NCBI GenBank assembly: GCA_031271325.1
Contig: JAISVY010000171.1
Coordinates: 1-19,433 of the forward strand
DNA length: 19,433 nucleotides
Origin: Oscillospiraceae bacterium
Lineage (GTDB): Bacteria > Bacillota > Clostridia > Oscillospirales > UBA929
Direction: 5' to 3'
The notes beneath the pieces were generated by a model, which searched no databases, had not been told where the DNA came from, and worked only from the letters and a program-made list of their open reading frames with translations. A program made the position numbers and the translations under genes. Numbering within the stretch: the first letter of the stretch is position 1; every line of letters starts with the position of its first letter. Shown piece after piece: positions 13,640 to 19,433 of this stretch.

Positions 13640-14877
13640 ACGGAAATTTGCTTTTCCGGCGGCGCGGCGGTAGCACGGATGCGGAGGAGGCAGGCGTCGA
13701 TTAACGCGCCGCCCTTCTGTCCCGCGTATTCCGACATCCCGGCCGTGACGCCGATGTCGAAATCAAAACAGGCGGAGATGTCGTGCCGCACCGTTTTGGT
13801 AATTCGCCGCAGGGCGGCGGCGGCGCGGGTCTTGTCCGATTCGGCGAGGATCACGGCAAACATCCCGTTCCCAAGCCACGCCGCGCTGTCAACGCACCGC
13901 AGCGACTCGCTGATGACGTATCCCGTGTATTTCATCACCCGTTCCCGCGTCCCCGGATCGAGCACATACGCCGGCACCGAAACGGAGAAGACGCCGAGCG
14001 TAAACGGACGCTCATAACGCTTGAAGCGGTAAATCTCTTTTTCCAGCGCGTCTTCCAGACCCGCGCGGTTGAGCATCCCCATCCCGAGGTCGTTGGACTC
14101 TTTGTGACGCTCCCAGAGGGCGAGCAGCTGCACCTCTTTGGGGTTGGATGCCATCGCCTTAAACTGCATCATCAGCGGCGTGAGGTCGCGGTACCCCAGA
14201 TAGACGCGCCATACGCCCCGCTCCAGCACGGCGTATTTGGTGAGGGTGTATTCGGCGACGCGCCCGGTCGTCTTGTCTTTTTCCGACAGGGTGACGGTGT
14301 ATTCTTCCGCCGTCAGCTTGCCGCCAGACGCGGTTTTGAACGCGTCGTAGCGTTTGAAGAGTTTGATATGCGTCTCGCCGACTTCATACAACGCCGACAC
14401 CGATTCCTGCCACTCGACGAACGCGCCGTAACCGAAACATTTTTTATCCTCGTCGCTGACCAGCGCGTAGGCGCTCTTAAAATCGCGGCGGCGCAGATGC
14501 GCGAAATAGTTCTTCACCGCGGAGTTCGCGCCGGGCGACCCGCTCTCTTCGTTGCCGCGGTTGATGTAGATGACGCGCTCGCGCACCTCGACGCGGGGAG
14601 ACGGCGTATCGTTGCGGCGCTCCCATTCACGATGGTAGCGCCTGCGCGTATCCGGGTCTTGCAGCGTTTCATACGCGCGGTTAATCCGCGCCATCATCCC
14701 CGCTGCCGACGGATCGTGGTTCACGTCGGGGTGATACATTTTGCACAGGCGTTTATACGCGCTCTGGATGATCTCCGCCCCGGCCTGCGGGTGTACTTGC
14801 AGCAAACCGTAATAGTCCTCCCAGCACTCCACCCGGCATCCACCCCCCCCCACTGGTTTCAACACTTCGTTTCCCAT
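13636..14877 (-). CDS. J-domain protein fused to a degenerate GGDEF domain
   Basis: The 413-residue protein begins with a DnaJ-type J domain (about 21-82): DYYGLLQVHP, then YHPDV with HPD at 49-51, and RINRAYETLQDP. Residues about 117-240 form an unassigned alpha/beta region (VKNYFAHLRRRDFKSAYALV to GVWRVYLGYRDL) that looks NTF2-like. Residues about 262-400 resemble a GGDEF domain (MGMLNRAGLEDAL, then ESLRCVDSAAWLGNGMFAVIL), but the signature GG(D/E)EF reads GNGMF (336-340), so cyclase activity is not expected. No membrane segment is seen. It may recruit DnaK in response to a ligand or partner. The ATG at 14877 has a weak ribosome site; a nine-G run follows within the first 13 codons, so GTG at 14853 or 14832 are alternative starts. 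A strong promoter lies at 14937-14965. Confidence 0.8.
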   Translation of the reverse strand: MGNEVLKPVGGGGCRVECWEDYYGLLQVHPQAGAEIIQSAYKRLCKMYHPDVNHDPSAAGMMARINRAYETLQDPDTRRRYHREWERRNDTPSPRVEVRERVIYINRGNEESGSPGANSAVKNYFAHLRRRDFKSAYALVSDEDKKCFGYGAFVEWQESVSALYEVGETHIKLFKRYDAFKTASGGKLTAEEYTVTLSEKDKTTGRVAEYTLTKYAVLERGVWRVYLGYRDLTPLMMQFKAMASNPKEVQLLALWERHKESNDLGMGMLNRAGLEDALEKEIYRFKRYERPFTLGVFSVSVPAYVLDPGTRERVMKYTGYVISESLRCVDSAAWLGNGMFAVILAESDKTRAAAALRRITKTVRHDISACFDFDIGVTAGMSEYAGQKGGALIDACLLRIRATAAPPEKQISV

Positions 14878-14886
14878 TTTACCCCG

Positions 14887-14903
14887 GCATAACTAGGTTA
14901 TGC
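14887..14903 (-). promoter_or_regulatory. 17-bp dyad in the leader of the J-domain/GGDEF gene
   Basis: GCATAAC (14887-14893) and GTTATGC (14897-14903) form a perfect 7-bp inverted repeat with a 3-base centre, between the predicted transcription start (near 14930) and the ATG at 14877. It may be a repressor operator or an RNA hairpin next to the weak ribosome-binding site GGGG (complement of 14882-14885). The symmetry is seen; the role is inferred. Confidence 0.4.
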
Positions 14904-14936
14904 GCCCGCCGTGCGCGAACATTGCCGGATACTGTC

Positions 14937-14965
14937 AGTATAGCGAAAAGAAGTGGGATTGTCAA
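14937..14965 (-). promoter_or_regulatory. Sigma-A type promoter of the J-domain/GGDEF-metallophosphoesterase pair
   Basis: On the minus strand a perfect -35 TTGACA (complement of 14960-14965) and -10 TATACT (complement of 14937-14942) are separated by 17 bases. Transcription would start near 14930, about 50 bases before the start codon. Confidence 0.8.
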
Positions 14966-14983
14966 GCGTTATGTAAACCAGGG

Positions 14984-15150
14984 CACGACAAACGCATGAA
15001 CGGACAAAATGCACAAAAAGCGGCATCCTCATGTAGGGGCGACCGTCCTCGGTCGCCCGCGGCTGCGGGATTTTCCGGGGTTACGGGTGGTCGGGGACGA
15101 CCGCCCCTACACTTCATCTGTGCAACATAGACATTCATACGTTTGTCGTA
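14984..15150. mobile_element. MITE-like palindromic element, copy 1
   Basis: The two ends are imperfect inverted repeats over roughly 55 bases: CACGACAAACGCATGAA at the left (14984-15000) and the complement of TTCATACGTTTGTCG at the right (15134-15148). Both lead inward to a TGTAGGGGCG block (15032-15041; complement at 15102-15111). Inside is a perfect stem GGGCGACCG/CGGTCGCCC (15037-15045 and 15050-15058). The same family occurs at 18701-18902. No protein is encoded, so any movement would need a transposase from elsewhere. No clear target duplication is visible at this copy. Confidence 0.7.
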
Positions 15151-15180
15151 GTGTCACTCTCACGCCGGGCGGTTCGTTCA

Positions 15181-15242
15181 CGGTCGGGGACGGCCGCCCC
15201 CGCATTTCGTCTGGGCAACAGGGACATTCATGCGTTTGCCGC
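15181..15242. repeat. Extra right half of the same MITE family
   Basis: This segment repeats the right half of copy 1 in the same orientation: CGGTCGGGGACG-CCGCCCC, then a TTCGTCTG-GCAACA stretch and ACATTCATGCGTTTGCCG. CTCTCACG at 15157-15164 resembles the outer left edge of the copy at 18701-18902, so this may be a second, internally deleted element starting near 15161. It could instead be a tandem duplication of the right arm. Confidence 0.55.
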
Positions 15243-15253
15243 GCTGCAGGCGC

Positions 15254-15300
15254 CCGTTTGCCTTTCAGGCGAACACGCAATTTTCAGTACTTCGCCTTAA
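15254..15300 (-). repeat. Intergenic repeat, copy B (inverted partner at 5303-5347)
   Basis: The reverse complement matches the pgsA-cysE gap at about 41 of 47 positions with a 27-base identical core. The remaining 108 bases up to the VTC start (15301-15408) hold a small GGCAAC-TTCG-GTTGTC hairpin (about 15378-15393) and the AGGAGG ribosome site. No convincing -35/-10 pair for the VTC operon was recognised, so its promoter remains unlocated. Confidence 0.65.
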
Positions 15301-15408
15301 TATTCAGCCAAAGTTCAGTTTCACGACAAAAGGAGTTCATTTGCGTGTGGTATCCTTTAGCCAATCACAGAGCAAGCGGCAACTTCGGTTGTCAGGAGGG
15401 AAACGGTT

Positions 15409-16128
15409 ATGGGAAACATATTTAAGAGATACGAGAAAAAATACCTCGTCACGAGGGAACAGGGATGCGCGTTGCAGGAGCATTTCCTGCAACATATGGA
15501 GGCGGATCAATATGGATCGTATCTTGTACAAAACCTGTATTTCGACACGGAGAACTGGGACGCCATACGCGAATCGGTGGCTAAACCCGTCTACAAAGAA
15601 AAAATGCGGCTGCGCTGTTACGGTCTGCCCAAACAGGGAACCGATTTTTTCCTGGAACTGAAAAAGAAGTACAAGGGAATTGTATACAAGCGGCGGATTG
15701 CCATTCCCGCCGTCTCGCTTACTGACAAAACTGTACGTGACGCCGTTTCGGCACAGCCTTCACAGATCGCGCGGGAACTTGAGTTCTACATGAAATCCAA
15801 TGCCGTTTCGGAGAAAGTCTACATCGCGTATCACCGGATCGCTTTAGCCGGAGCGGAGGATGAGGGCTTGCGCGTTACCTTTGATACGGATATCTGCTTC
15901 CGCACAGACTGTTTGGATTTTAGGCACCCGTATGTCGGTGTTCCCATTCTGCCAAGAAATAATATGCTGATGGAAATAAAAACGCTTGGCGGGATGCCGA
16001 TGTGGATGACACGTATACTCAGCGAAAACAAGATTTATCCGGCGGCTTTCTCAAAATACGGCGCGTGCTATACAGACCATATCTTAGGGCAATCGGAAAT
16101 AACAAGGATGGTGAGATACAGTGCCTGA
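15409..16128 (+). CDS. VTC-domain polyphosphate polymerase-like protein
   Basis: The 239-residue protein is a stand-alone VTC catalytic domain, a tunnel-fold enzyme related to yeast Vtc4, which polymerises ATP gamma-phosphate into polyphosphate. Visible family blocks are RYEKKYLV (7-14), the basic strand K65-x-R67-x-R69, ELKKKYKG (83-90) followed by KRR, LEFY (124-127), LRVTFDTDI (154-162), LMEIKTLGGMPMWM (187-200, with E189 and K191) and SKYGACY (215-221). These are the basic and acidic residues that line the tunnel, so the enzyme looks active. ATG at 15409 follows AGGAGGG (15394-15400). It overlaps the DUF4956 gene by 8 bases. The operon is less GC-rich than the recA block. Activity is inferred from family; bacterial members are little studied. 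Confidence 0.88.
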   Translation: MGNIFKRYEKKYLVTREQGCALQEHFLQHMEADQYGSYLVQNLYFDTENWDAIRESVAKPVYKEKMRLRCYGLPKQGTDFFLELKKKYKGIVYKRRIAIPAVSLTDKTVRDAVSAQPSQIARELEFYMKSNAVSEKVYIAYHRIALAGAEDEGLRVTFDTDICFRTDCLDFRHPYVGVPILPRNNMLMEIKTLGGMPMWMTRILSENKIYPAAFSKYGACYTDHILGQSEITRMVRYSA

Positions 16129-16798
16129 CATCATTACCGGCAGCATAACAAACGGAACGCCCACACTTGAAAACCTGATACTGTGTACGGTGTGTTCGAT
16201 TGCCTTCGGACTGGCCATCGCCGCCGTCTATATGTACAAAAATCAATACAGCAAAAGTTTGGCCATGACGCTGGCGCTGATTCCCGCAACGGTGCAGATC
16301 GTTATCATGCTTACCAGCGGCAACATCGGCGCGGGAGTCGCCACGGCGGGCGCGTTCAATCTGGTGCGGTTCCGTTCGCTTCCGGGGAAGGCAAGGGACA
16401 TCGGCAGCCTGTTCTTCGCAATGGCTATAGGGCTTGTTATGGGGATGGGATACCTGTTTTACGCGTTCGTTTTCCTTCTGCTCATCAGCGCCGCAAGCCT
16501 GCTGCTGACCCGGTTTCGGTTTGGCCAGAGCGGAGCCGATACCCGTACCCTGCGGATTCTTATACCGGAAAACCTTGACTATGACGGTCTGTTCAGCGAC
16601 ATATTCTCAACATACACAAACAGCGCGGAGCTGCAAAGCGTAAAGAATACCAACATGGGCAGCCTGTATGAACTGACATATTCGCTGCGGATGAAATCGG
16701 CGTCTATGCCAAAGGCATTTATAGACGAGCTGCGATGCCGGAACGGAAACCTGAACATATTGCTAAGCCGCGAACAGCGCAACGGAGAGGAGTTGTAA
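16121..16798 (+). CDS. DUF4956 integral membrane protein
   Basis: The 225-residue product has about four hydrophobic helices in its first 130 residues (near 18-38, 46-64, 66-80 and 95-128). They surround the conserved GAFNLVRFRSLPGKARDIG stretch that marks DUF4956. The C-terminal part (about 135-225) is soluble and probably cytoplasmic. Function is unknown. The gene is regularly found beside VTC-domain genes, so it is a candidate membrane partner, perhaps a channel or anchor for polyphosphate. GTG at 16121 overlaps the VTC gene by 8 bases with AAGGATGG upstream, implying coupled translation. The next gene starts 3 bases after its stop. Confidence 0.88.
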   Translation: MPDIITGSITNGTPTLENLILCTVCSIAFGLAIAAVYMYKNQYSKSLAMTLALIPATVQIVIMLTSGNIGAGVATAGAFNLVRFRSLPGKARDIGSLFFAMAIGLVMGMGYLFYAFVFLLLISAASLLLTRFRFGQSGADTRTLRILIPENLDYDGLFSDIFSTYTNSAELQSVKNTNMGSLYELTYSLRMKSASMPKAFIDELRCRNGNLNILLSREQRNGEEL

Positions 16799-16801
16799 AT
16801 A

Positions 16802-18691
16802 ATGCGTACCAAACATAATACCCGTCTGCCCGCTACAGCGTTGATGTTGATCATGGCGCTGACGCTTACAGGGTGTTCCGGTGTTGCCGGTACGGGGGTG
16901 ACGGTTCTGCCGGAGTCAACCGGGCAGTCCCCCGCGGCAAGCGCCGCAGCAGCCGCGTTCACTGCTTCGTATGCGTATTCGGATGACGATATGAATGCCG
17001 AATGGGACAAAGAGCAGGCGGCAAGCGTCATGTTCGGCGGTGATTCCGCCGAGGTTACCGGTTCGGGAGCAGCATTTGCGGACGGAACGCTCACGATTGG
17101 TCAGGCAGGGACCTATGCGCTGACCGGAACGCTGTCGGACGGTCAGGTTCTTATTGACGCGGGAAAAGACGATACCGTGCGTCTGGTGCTTAACGGCGTT
17201 TTCCTGAACAACAGCAGCGGTCCCGCTATTTACGCGCCGCAATCCGAAAAAGTTGTGCTGATTCTCGAAGACGGAACCGAGAATACCGTGACGGACGGAG
17301 CCAGTTATACGGCTGCAAATGACGGGAACGAGCCGGACGCCGCCATCTTTGTTCAGGACGATTTGAGCGTTACGGGCGGCGGAACACTGACCGTTACCGG
17401 CAATCATGCCCACGGCATCCGCGCTCAGGACATTCTTACCGTCACCGGCGGCACGCTCAACATTACCGCAGCGGGAGACGCACTGCGCGGGCGCGACGGC
17501 GTCGCGATCAAAGACGGCAGCTTTGTGCTGAACGCTGGCGGCGACGGCATCCAATCCAACAACGCAGACGATGACACACAGGGGTTTGTGGTGATCGACG
17601 GGGGCGTCTATTCCATAAAGCCGGCCAATGACGGAATCCAAGCGGAAAGCAGCCTGACCGTCACGGGCGGCACTTTGCAAATCACCACCGGAGGCGGAAG
17701 CGCGAACGCGCCTGTGCAAGCGGATAATTTTCGCGGCGGTTTTGGCGGCGGTCAATGGAATGCGGCAGACACAACGGAAGAAACCGTCAGCATGAAGGCG
17801 TTGAAATCGGGAAAGCAGCTTACCATCGCGGGGGGAGACATTACCATAGACGCGGAGGACGACGCGGTTCACTCCAACGGAAATATTACGGTCACTGCGG
17901 GGTCGCTTTTCATTCAAACCGGGGACGACGCCATTCACACAGACACAGACTTGACCATAAGCGGCGGCGCAATTACGGTCACGCGTTCCTATGAGGCGCT
18001 GGAAGGCAGCAACATCTATATTACCGGCGGCGATATGGATTTGCTAGCGGATGATGACGCAATCAACGCGGCGGGCGGAAGTTCCAACGGCACGGACGCA
18101 GGCAGATTTGATGTGTTCTCCGGCGGCGGGGACTATACCATTGACATCAGCGGCGGCGCGATACAATTTTTCTCCGGCGGCGACGGTGTGGATTCTAACG
18201 GAAACCTCAATATCAGCGGAGGTACGCTGATTGCCGTCATCAATTCGTCGGCGGACAATTCAGCGCTGGACAGTGACGGCGTAACCACAGTCACCGGAGG
18301 GCTGGTTATCGCGGGCGGCACGGGAACTTTCGGAAATCTCGGTTCTTCACAGGGCTATGTATATCTGACCGATGTTGCGGCAGGCGATGAAATTACTGTA
18401 TCCTCCGGCGGGGAAATCCTTGCTTCTTATACGGCGGACAGGAGCCTTTCGTCGCTCACAATATTCGCCCCCGGAATCGTAAGCGGACAGAGCTATGATG
18501 TTTCGGCCGGCGGTCAGGTGACGCAAGTCACTGCGGGAACGGGCGGCGGAGGCATGGGATTTGGCGGCATGGGCGGCGGACGCGGCGGGCGCAACGAACA
18601 CTTGCCGGACGGAATGACGCCTCCCGGAGGCGGGTTTGGGGGTGACAGACAACCGCCGGACGGTTTTACGCCTCCTGCCGGCGGTATTTGA
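16802..18691 (+). CDS. Carbohydrate-binding beta-helix lipoprotein, Cthe_2159-like
   Basis: The 629-residue protein has a lipoprotein signal with lipobox LTGC (C25), so it should be anchored on the outer face of the membrane. From about 95 to 575 it is built of short repeats in which an Asp-Gly/Ala-hydrophobic step recurs: GGDGIQSN (246-253), NDGIQAE (276-282), EDDAVHSNGN (352-361), GDDAIHTDTD (374-383), DDAINAAGG (418-426) and GGDGVDSNGN (459-468). This pattern is typical of a right-handed beta-helix with calcium-binding aspartate ladders, as in the cellulose/pectin-binding Cthe_2159 family. A Gly/Pro-rich tail (about 580-629) follows. ATG at 16802 follows GAGAGGAG (16785-16792). Ligand is unknown. 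Similar proteins accompany VTC, DUF4956 and CotH genes; no CotH domain is present here. Confidence 0.85.
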   Translation: MRTKHNTRLPATALMLIMALTLTGCSGVAGTGVTVLPESTGQSPAASAAAAAFTASYAYSDDDMNAEWDKEQAASVMFGGDSAEVTGSGAAFADGTLTIGQAGTYALTGTLSDGQVLIDAGKDDTVRLVLNGVFLNNSSGPAIYAPQSEKVVLILEDGTENTVTDGASYTAANDGNEPDAAIFVQDDLSVTGGGTLTVTGNHAHGIRAQDILTVTGGTLNITAAGDALRGRDGVAIKDGSFVLNAGGDGIQSNNADDDTQGFVVIDGGVYSIKPANDGIQAESSLTVTGGTLQITTGGGSANAPVQADNFRGGFGGGQWNAADTTEETVSMKALKSGKQLTIAGGDITIDAEDDAVHSNGNITVTAGSLFIQTGDDAIHTDTDLTISGGAITVTRSYEALEGSNIYITGGDMDLLADDDAINAAGGSSNGTDAGRFDVFSGGGDYTIDISGGAIQFFSGGDGVDSNGNLNISGGTLIAVINSSADNSALDSDGVTTVTGGLVIAGGTGTFGNLGSSQGYVYLTDVAAGDEITVSSGGEILASYTADRSLSSLTIFAPGIVSGQSYDVSAGGQVTQVTAGTGGGGMGFGGMGGGRGGRNEHLPDGMTPPGGGFGGDRQPPDGFTPPAGGI

Positions 18692-18700
18692 AGAGGCTCT

Positions 18701-18902
18701 CACGGCAACCGCATGAACGGCTAAAATGCACAGAAAGCGGCATCCACATGTAGGGCGCGACGACCCCGGCGCGCCGTGAACTTCCCCCGGCGGCATTCGC
18801 CGCCACCCCCTTCCGGTGGAAGGGGGCAACGGGGAATACGGGGGCGGGACAACCGCCTCTACATATCGTCTGTGCAACACGGACATTCATGCGTCTGTCG
18901 TG
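18701..18902. mobile_element. MITE-like palindromic element, copy 2, with 9-bp flanking repeats
   Basis: The ends CACGGCAACCGCATGAA (18701-18717) and the complement of TTCATGCGTCTGTCGTG (18886-18902) are imperfect terminal inverted repeats of the family seen at 14984-15150. AGAGGCTCT flanks both sides (18692-18700 and 18903-18911) and reads as a 9-bp target duplication; because it is nearly palindromic it might instead extend the inverted repeats. Inside are two perfect stems: GGCGGC-ATTC-GCCGCC (18789-18804) and CCCCCTTCC-GGT-GGAAGGGGG (18806-18826). The element starts ten bases after the beta-helix gene stop. Its stems could stop transcription, although no T-run follows. Confidence 0.7.
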
Positions 18903-18920
18903 AGAGGCTCTAAATACCGC

Positions 18921-18950
18921 TTGACACCGGCGGTTGTATCGTCGTACAAT
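18921..18950 (+). promoter_or_regulatory. Sigma-A type promoter of the terminal lipoprotein gene
   Basis: A perfect -35 TTGACA (18921-18926) and -10 TACAAT (18945-18950) are separated by 18 bases, just outside the MITE copy. Transcription would start near 18957, about 24 bases before the ATG. Confidence 0.75.
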
Positions 18951-18980
18951 ATGCAGTAGGCTGAATAAAGGAGCGAATTC

Positions 18981-19433
18981 ATGAAACGAGTCTTAGCCGC
19001 CGCCTTTTGTATGATGATCCTGCTTGCCGGATGCGCCTCCCCCGCGCCGCCGGAGGGCAGTCCTTCCCCGCAGCCGCCGGCGGGGACGCCGTCGCCTGTC
19101 TCCGAAGAATTTGCCGCCTATAAAGCGCTTGCCGCCGCGTGTAACGACGACATATATCAACTGACGATTGTGCTGTCAAACATGGGGAACTTTGAGCACT
19201 ATACATGGTCGACCGTCCCCGCCGGTGAAACGGTGGATTTTGAAGAACTGTTGAACACTTCCTACGAATGGATTACCGAAAACGCCAACGAAACGAAAGA
19301 ATCCATCCACACGAAACATCAACATATCTGCGAACAATTTGAAACGTTACAAACGATCACACTGACAGACCCGGGGTTTCACAATATCGCAAAAAACATA
19401 ACCGCTTTGTTTGAATCTTACGATACATTCTTT
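18981..19433 (+). CDS. Unrecognised lipoprotein, 3' end beyond the window
   Basis: The first 151 codons are present and open to the window edge. ATG at 18981 follows AAAGGAG (18967-18973). The N-terminus is a clear lipoprotein signal, MKRVLAAAFCMMILLAGC, with the lipid-modified cysteine at 18. A Pro/Ser-rich linker (about 19-40) follows. The remainder is polar and probably helical, with four more Cys/His-bearing stretches (for example KHQHICEQFETLQ) and no domain that can be named. It has its own promoter (18921-18950), so it is probably not part of the VTC operon. It is likely surface-exposed; function is unknown. Confidence 0.8.
   Translation, partial: MKRVLAAAFCMMILLAGCASPAPPEGSPSPQPPAGTPSPVSEEFAAYKALAAACNDDIYQLTIVLSNMGNFEHYTWSTVPAGETVDFEELLNTSYEWITENANETKESIHTKHQHICEQFETLQTITLTDPGFHNIAKNITALFESYDTFF

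Noticed and set aside
13136..14892. Plus-strand open frames (293 and 369 codons) opposite the metallophosphoesterase and J-domain/GGDEF genes
   Set aside because: The minus-strand genes carry HPD, GNHD and GHMH motifs, an ATGA junction and a strong promoter; the plus-strand frames have none of these.
14984..15150. CRISPR array
   Set aside because: The repeats are inverted arms of a palindromic element, not regularly spaced direct repeats, and no cas gene is present.
15328..15661. Possible gene starting at TTG 15341 after AAAAGGAG, overlapping the VTC gene in another frame
   Set aside because: The ribosome site is good, but most of the frame lies within the VTC gene and its translation resembles no family. 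A short leader peptide cannot be excluded.
16916..17938. Minus-strand open frame (340 codons) opposite the beta-helix gene
   Set aside because: It is antisense to a repeat-rich protein gene with a clear lipobox and start, and has no motif of its own.

Overview
The window looks like a chromosomal segment of a high-GC anaerobic Firmicute, most likely a Clostridia/Oscillospirales-type gut or environmental bacterium. The evidence is a DUF1385 (YqhQ) gene beside prmC, a YwlE-type arginine phosphatase, a Firmicute-length CysE, strong Shine-Dalgarno sites with frequent TTG/GTG starts, and a textbook sigma-A promoter. The assignment is by gene content and style only; no 16S gene or other taxonomic marker is present.

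Layout. (1) Positions 1-269: start of a divergent minus-strand gene cut by the window edge, a hairpin over its start site, and a sigma-A promoter (162-190) for the rightward block. (2) 270-11677: a dense, co-directional housekeeping block, yqhQ-prmC-recA-recX-rimO-pgsA-cysE-cysS-polA-ywlE-rimI-tsaD. Most genes overlap by 4-20 bases and are probably translationally coupled; only the pgsA/cysE and rimI/tsaD gaps exceed 100 bases, and both hold related intergenic repeats. (3) 11678-14965: a putative signalling patch. A degenerate EAL-HDOD protein follows two perfect tandem DnaA boxes. It converges on a minus-strand pair made of a J-domain/degenerate-GGDEF fusion and a metallophosphoesterase. A 67-bp MITE-like element with TTA flanks lies at the convergence and supplies the ends of both converging reading frames. 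(4) 14966-18911: a VTC-type polyphosphate polymerase, a DUF4956 membrane protein and a beta-helical Cthe_2159-like lipoprotein form a tight three-gene operon. Its base composition is visibly less GC-rich than the housekeeping block, and copies of one MITE family lie on both sides. (5) 18912-19433: a promoter and the first 151 codons of an unrecognised lipoprotein.

How the genes work together. The first block combines translation quality control (PrmC, RimO, CysS, RimI, TsaD), DNA repair and replication (RecA, RecX, PolA), phospholipid synthesis (PgsA) and cysteine supply plus charging (CysE-CysS). The VTC/DUF4956/beta-helix operon probably makes or handles polyphosphate at the membrane together with a surface-exposed lipoprotein; it lacks the CotH gene that often accompanies such sets.

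Most noteworthy: the MITE-flanked VTC operon, the J-domain/dead-GGDEF fusion with a G9 tract near its start, the 67-bp element that ends two genes, the tandem DnaA boxes, the shrunken PolA and RecX, and a small family of intergenic repeats shared between distant gaps in the window.
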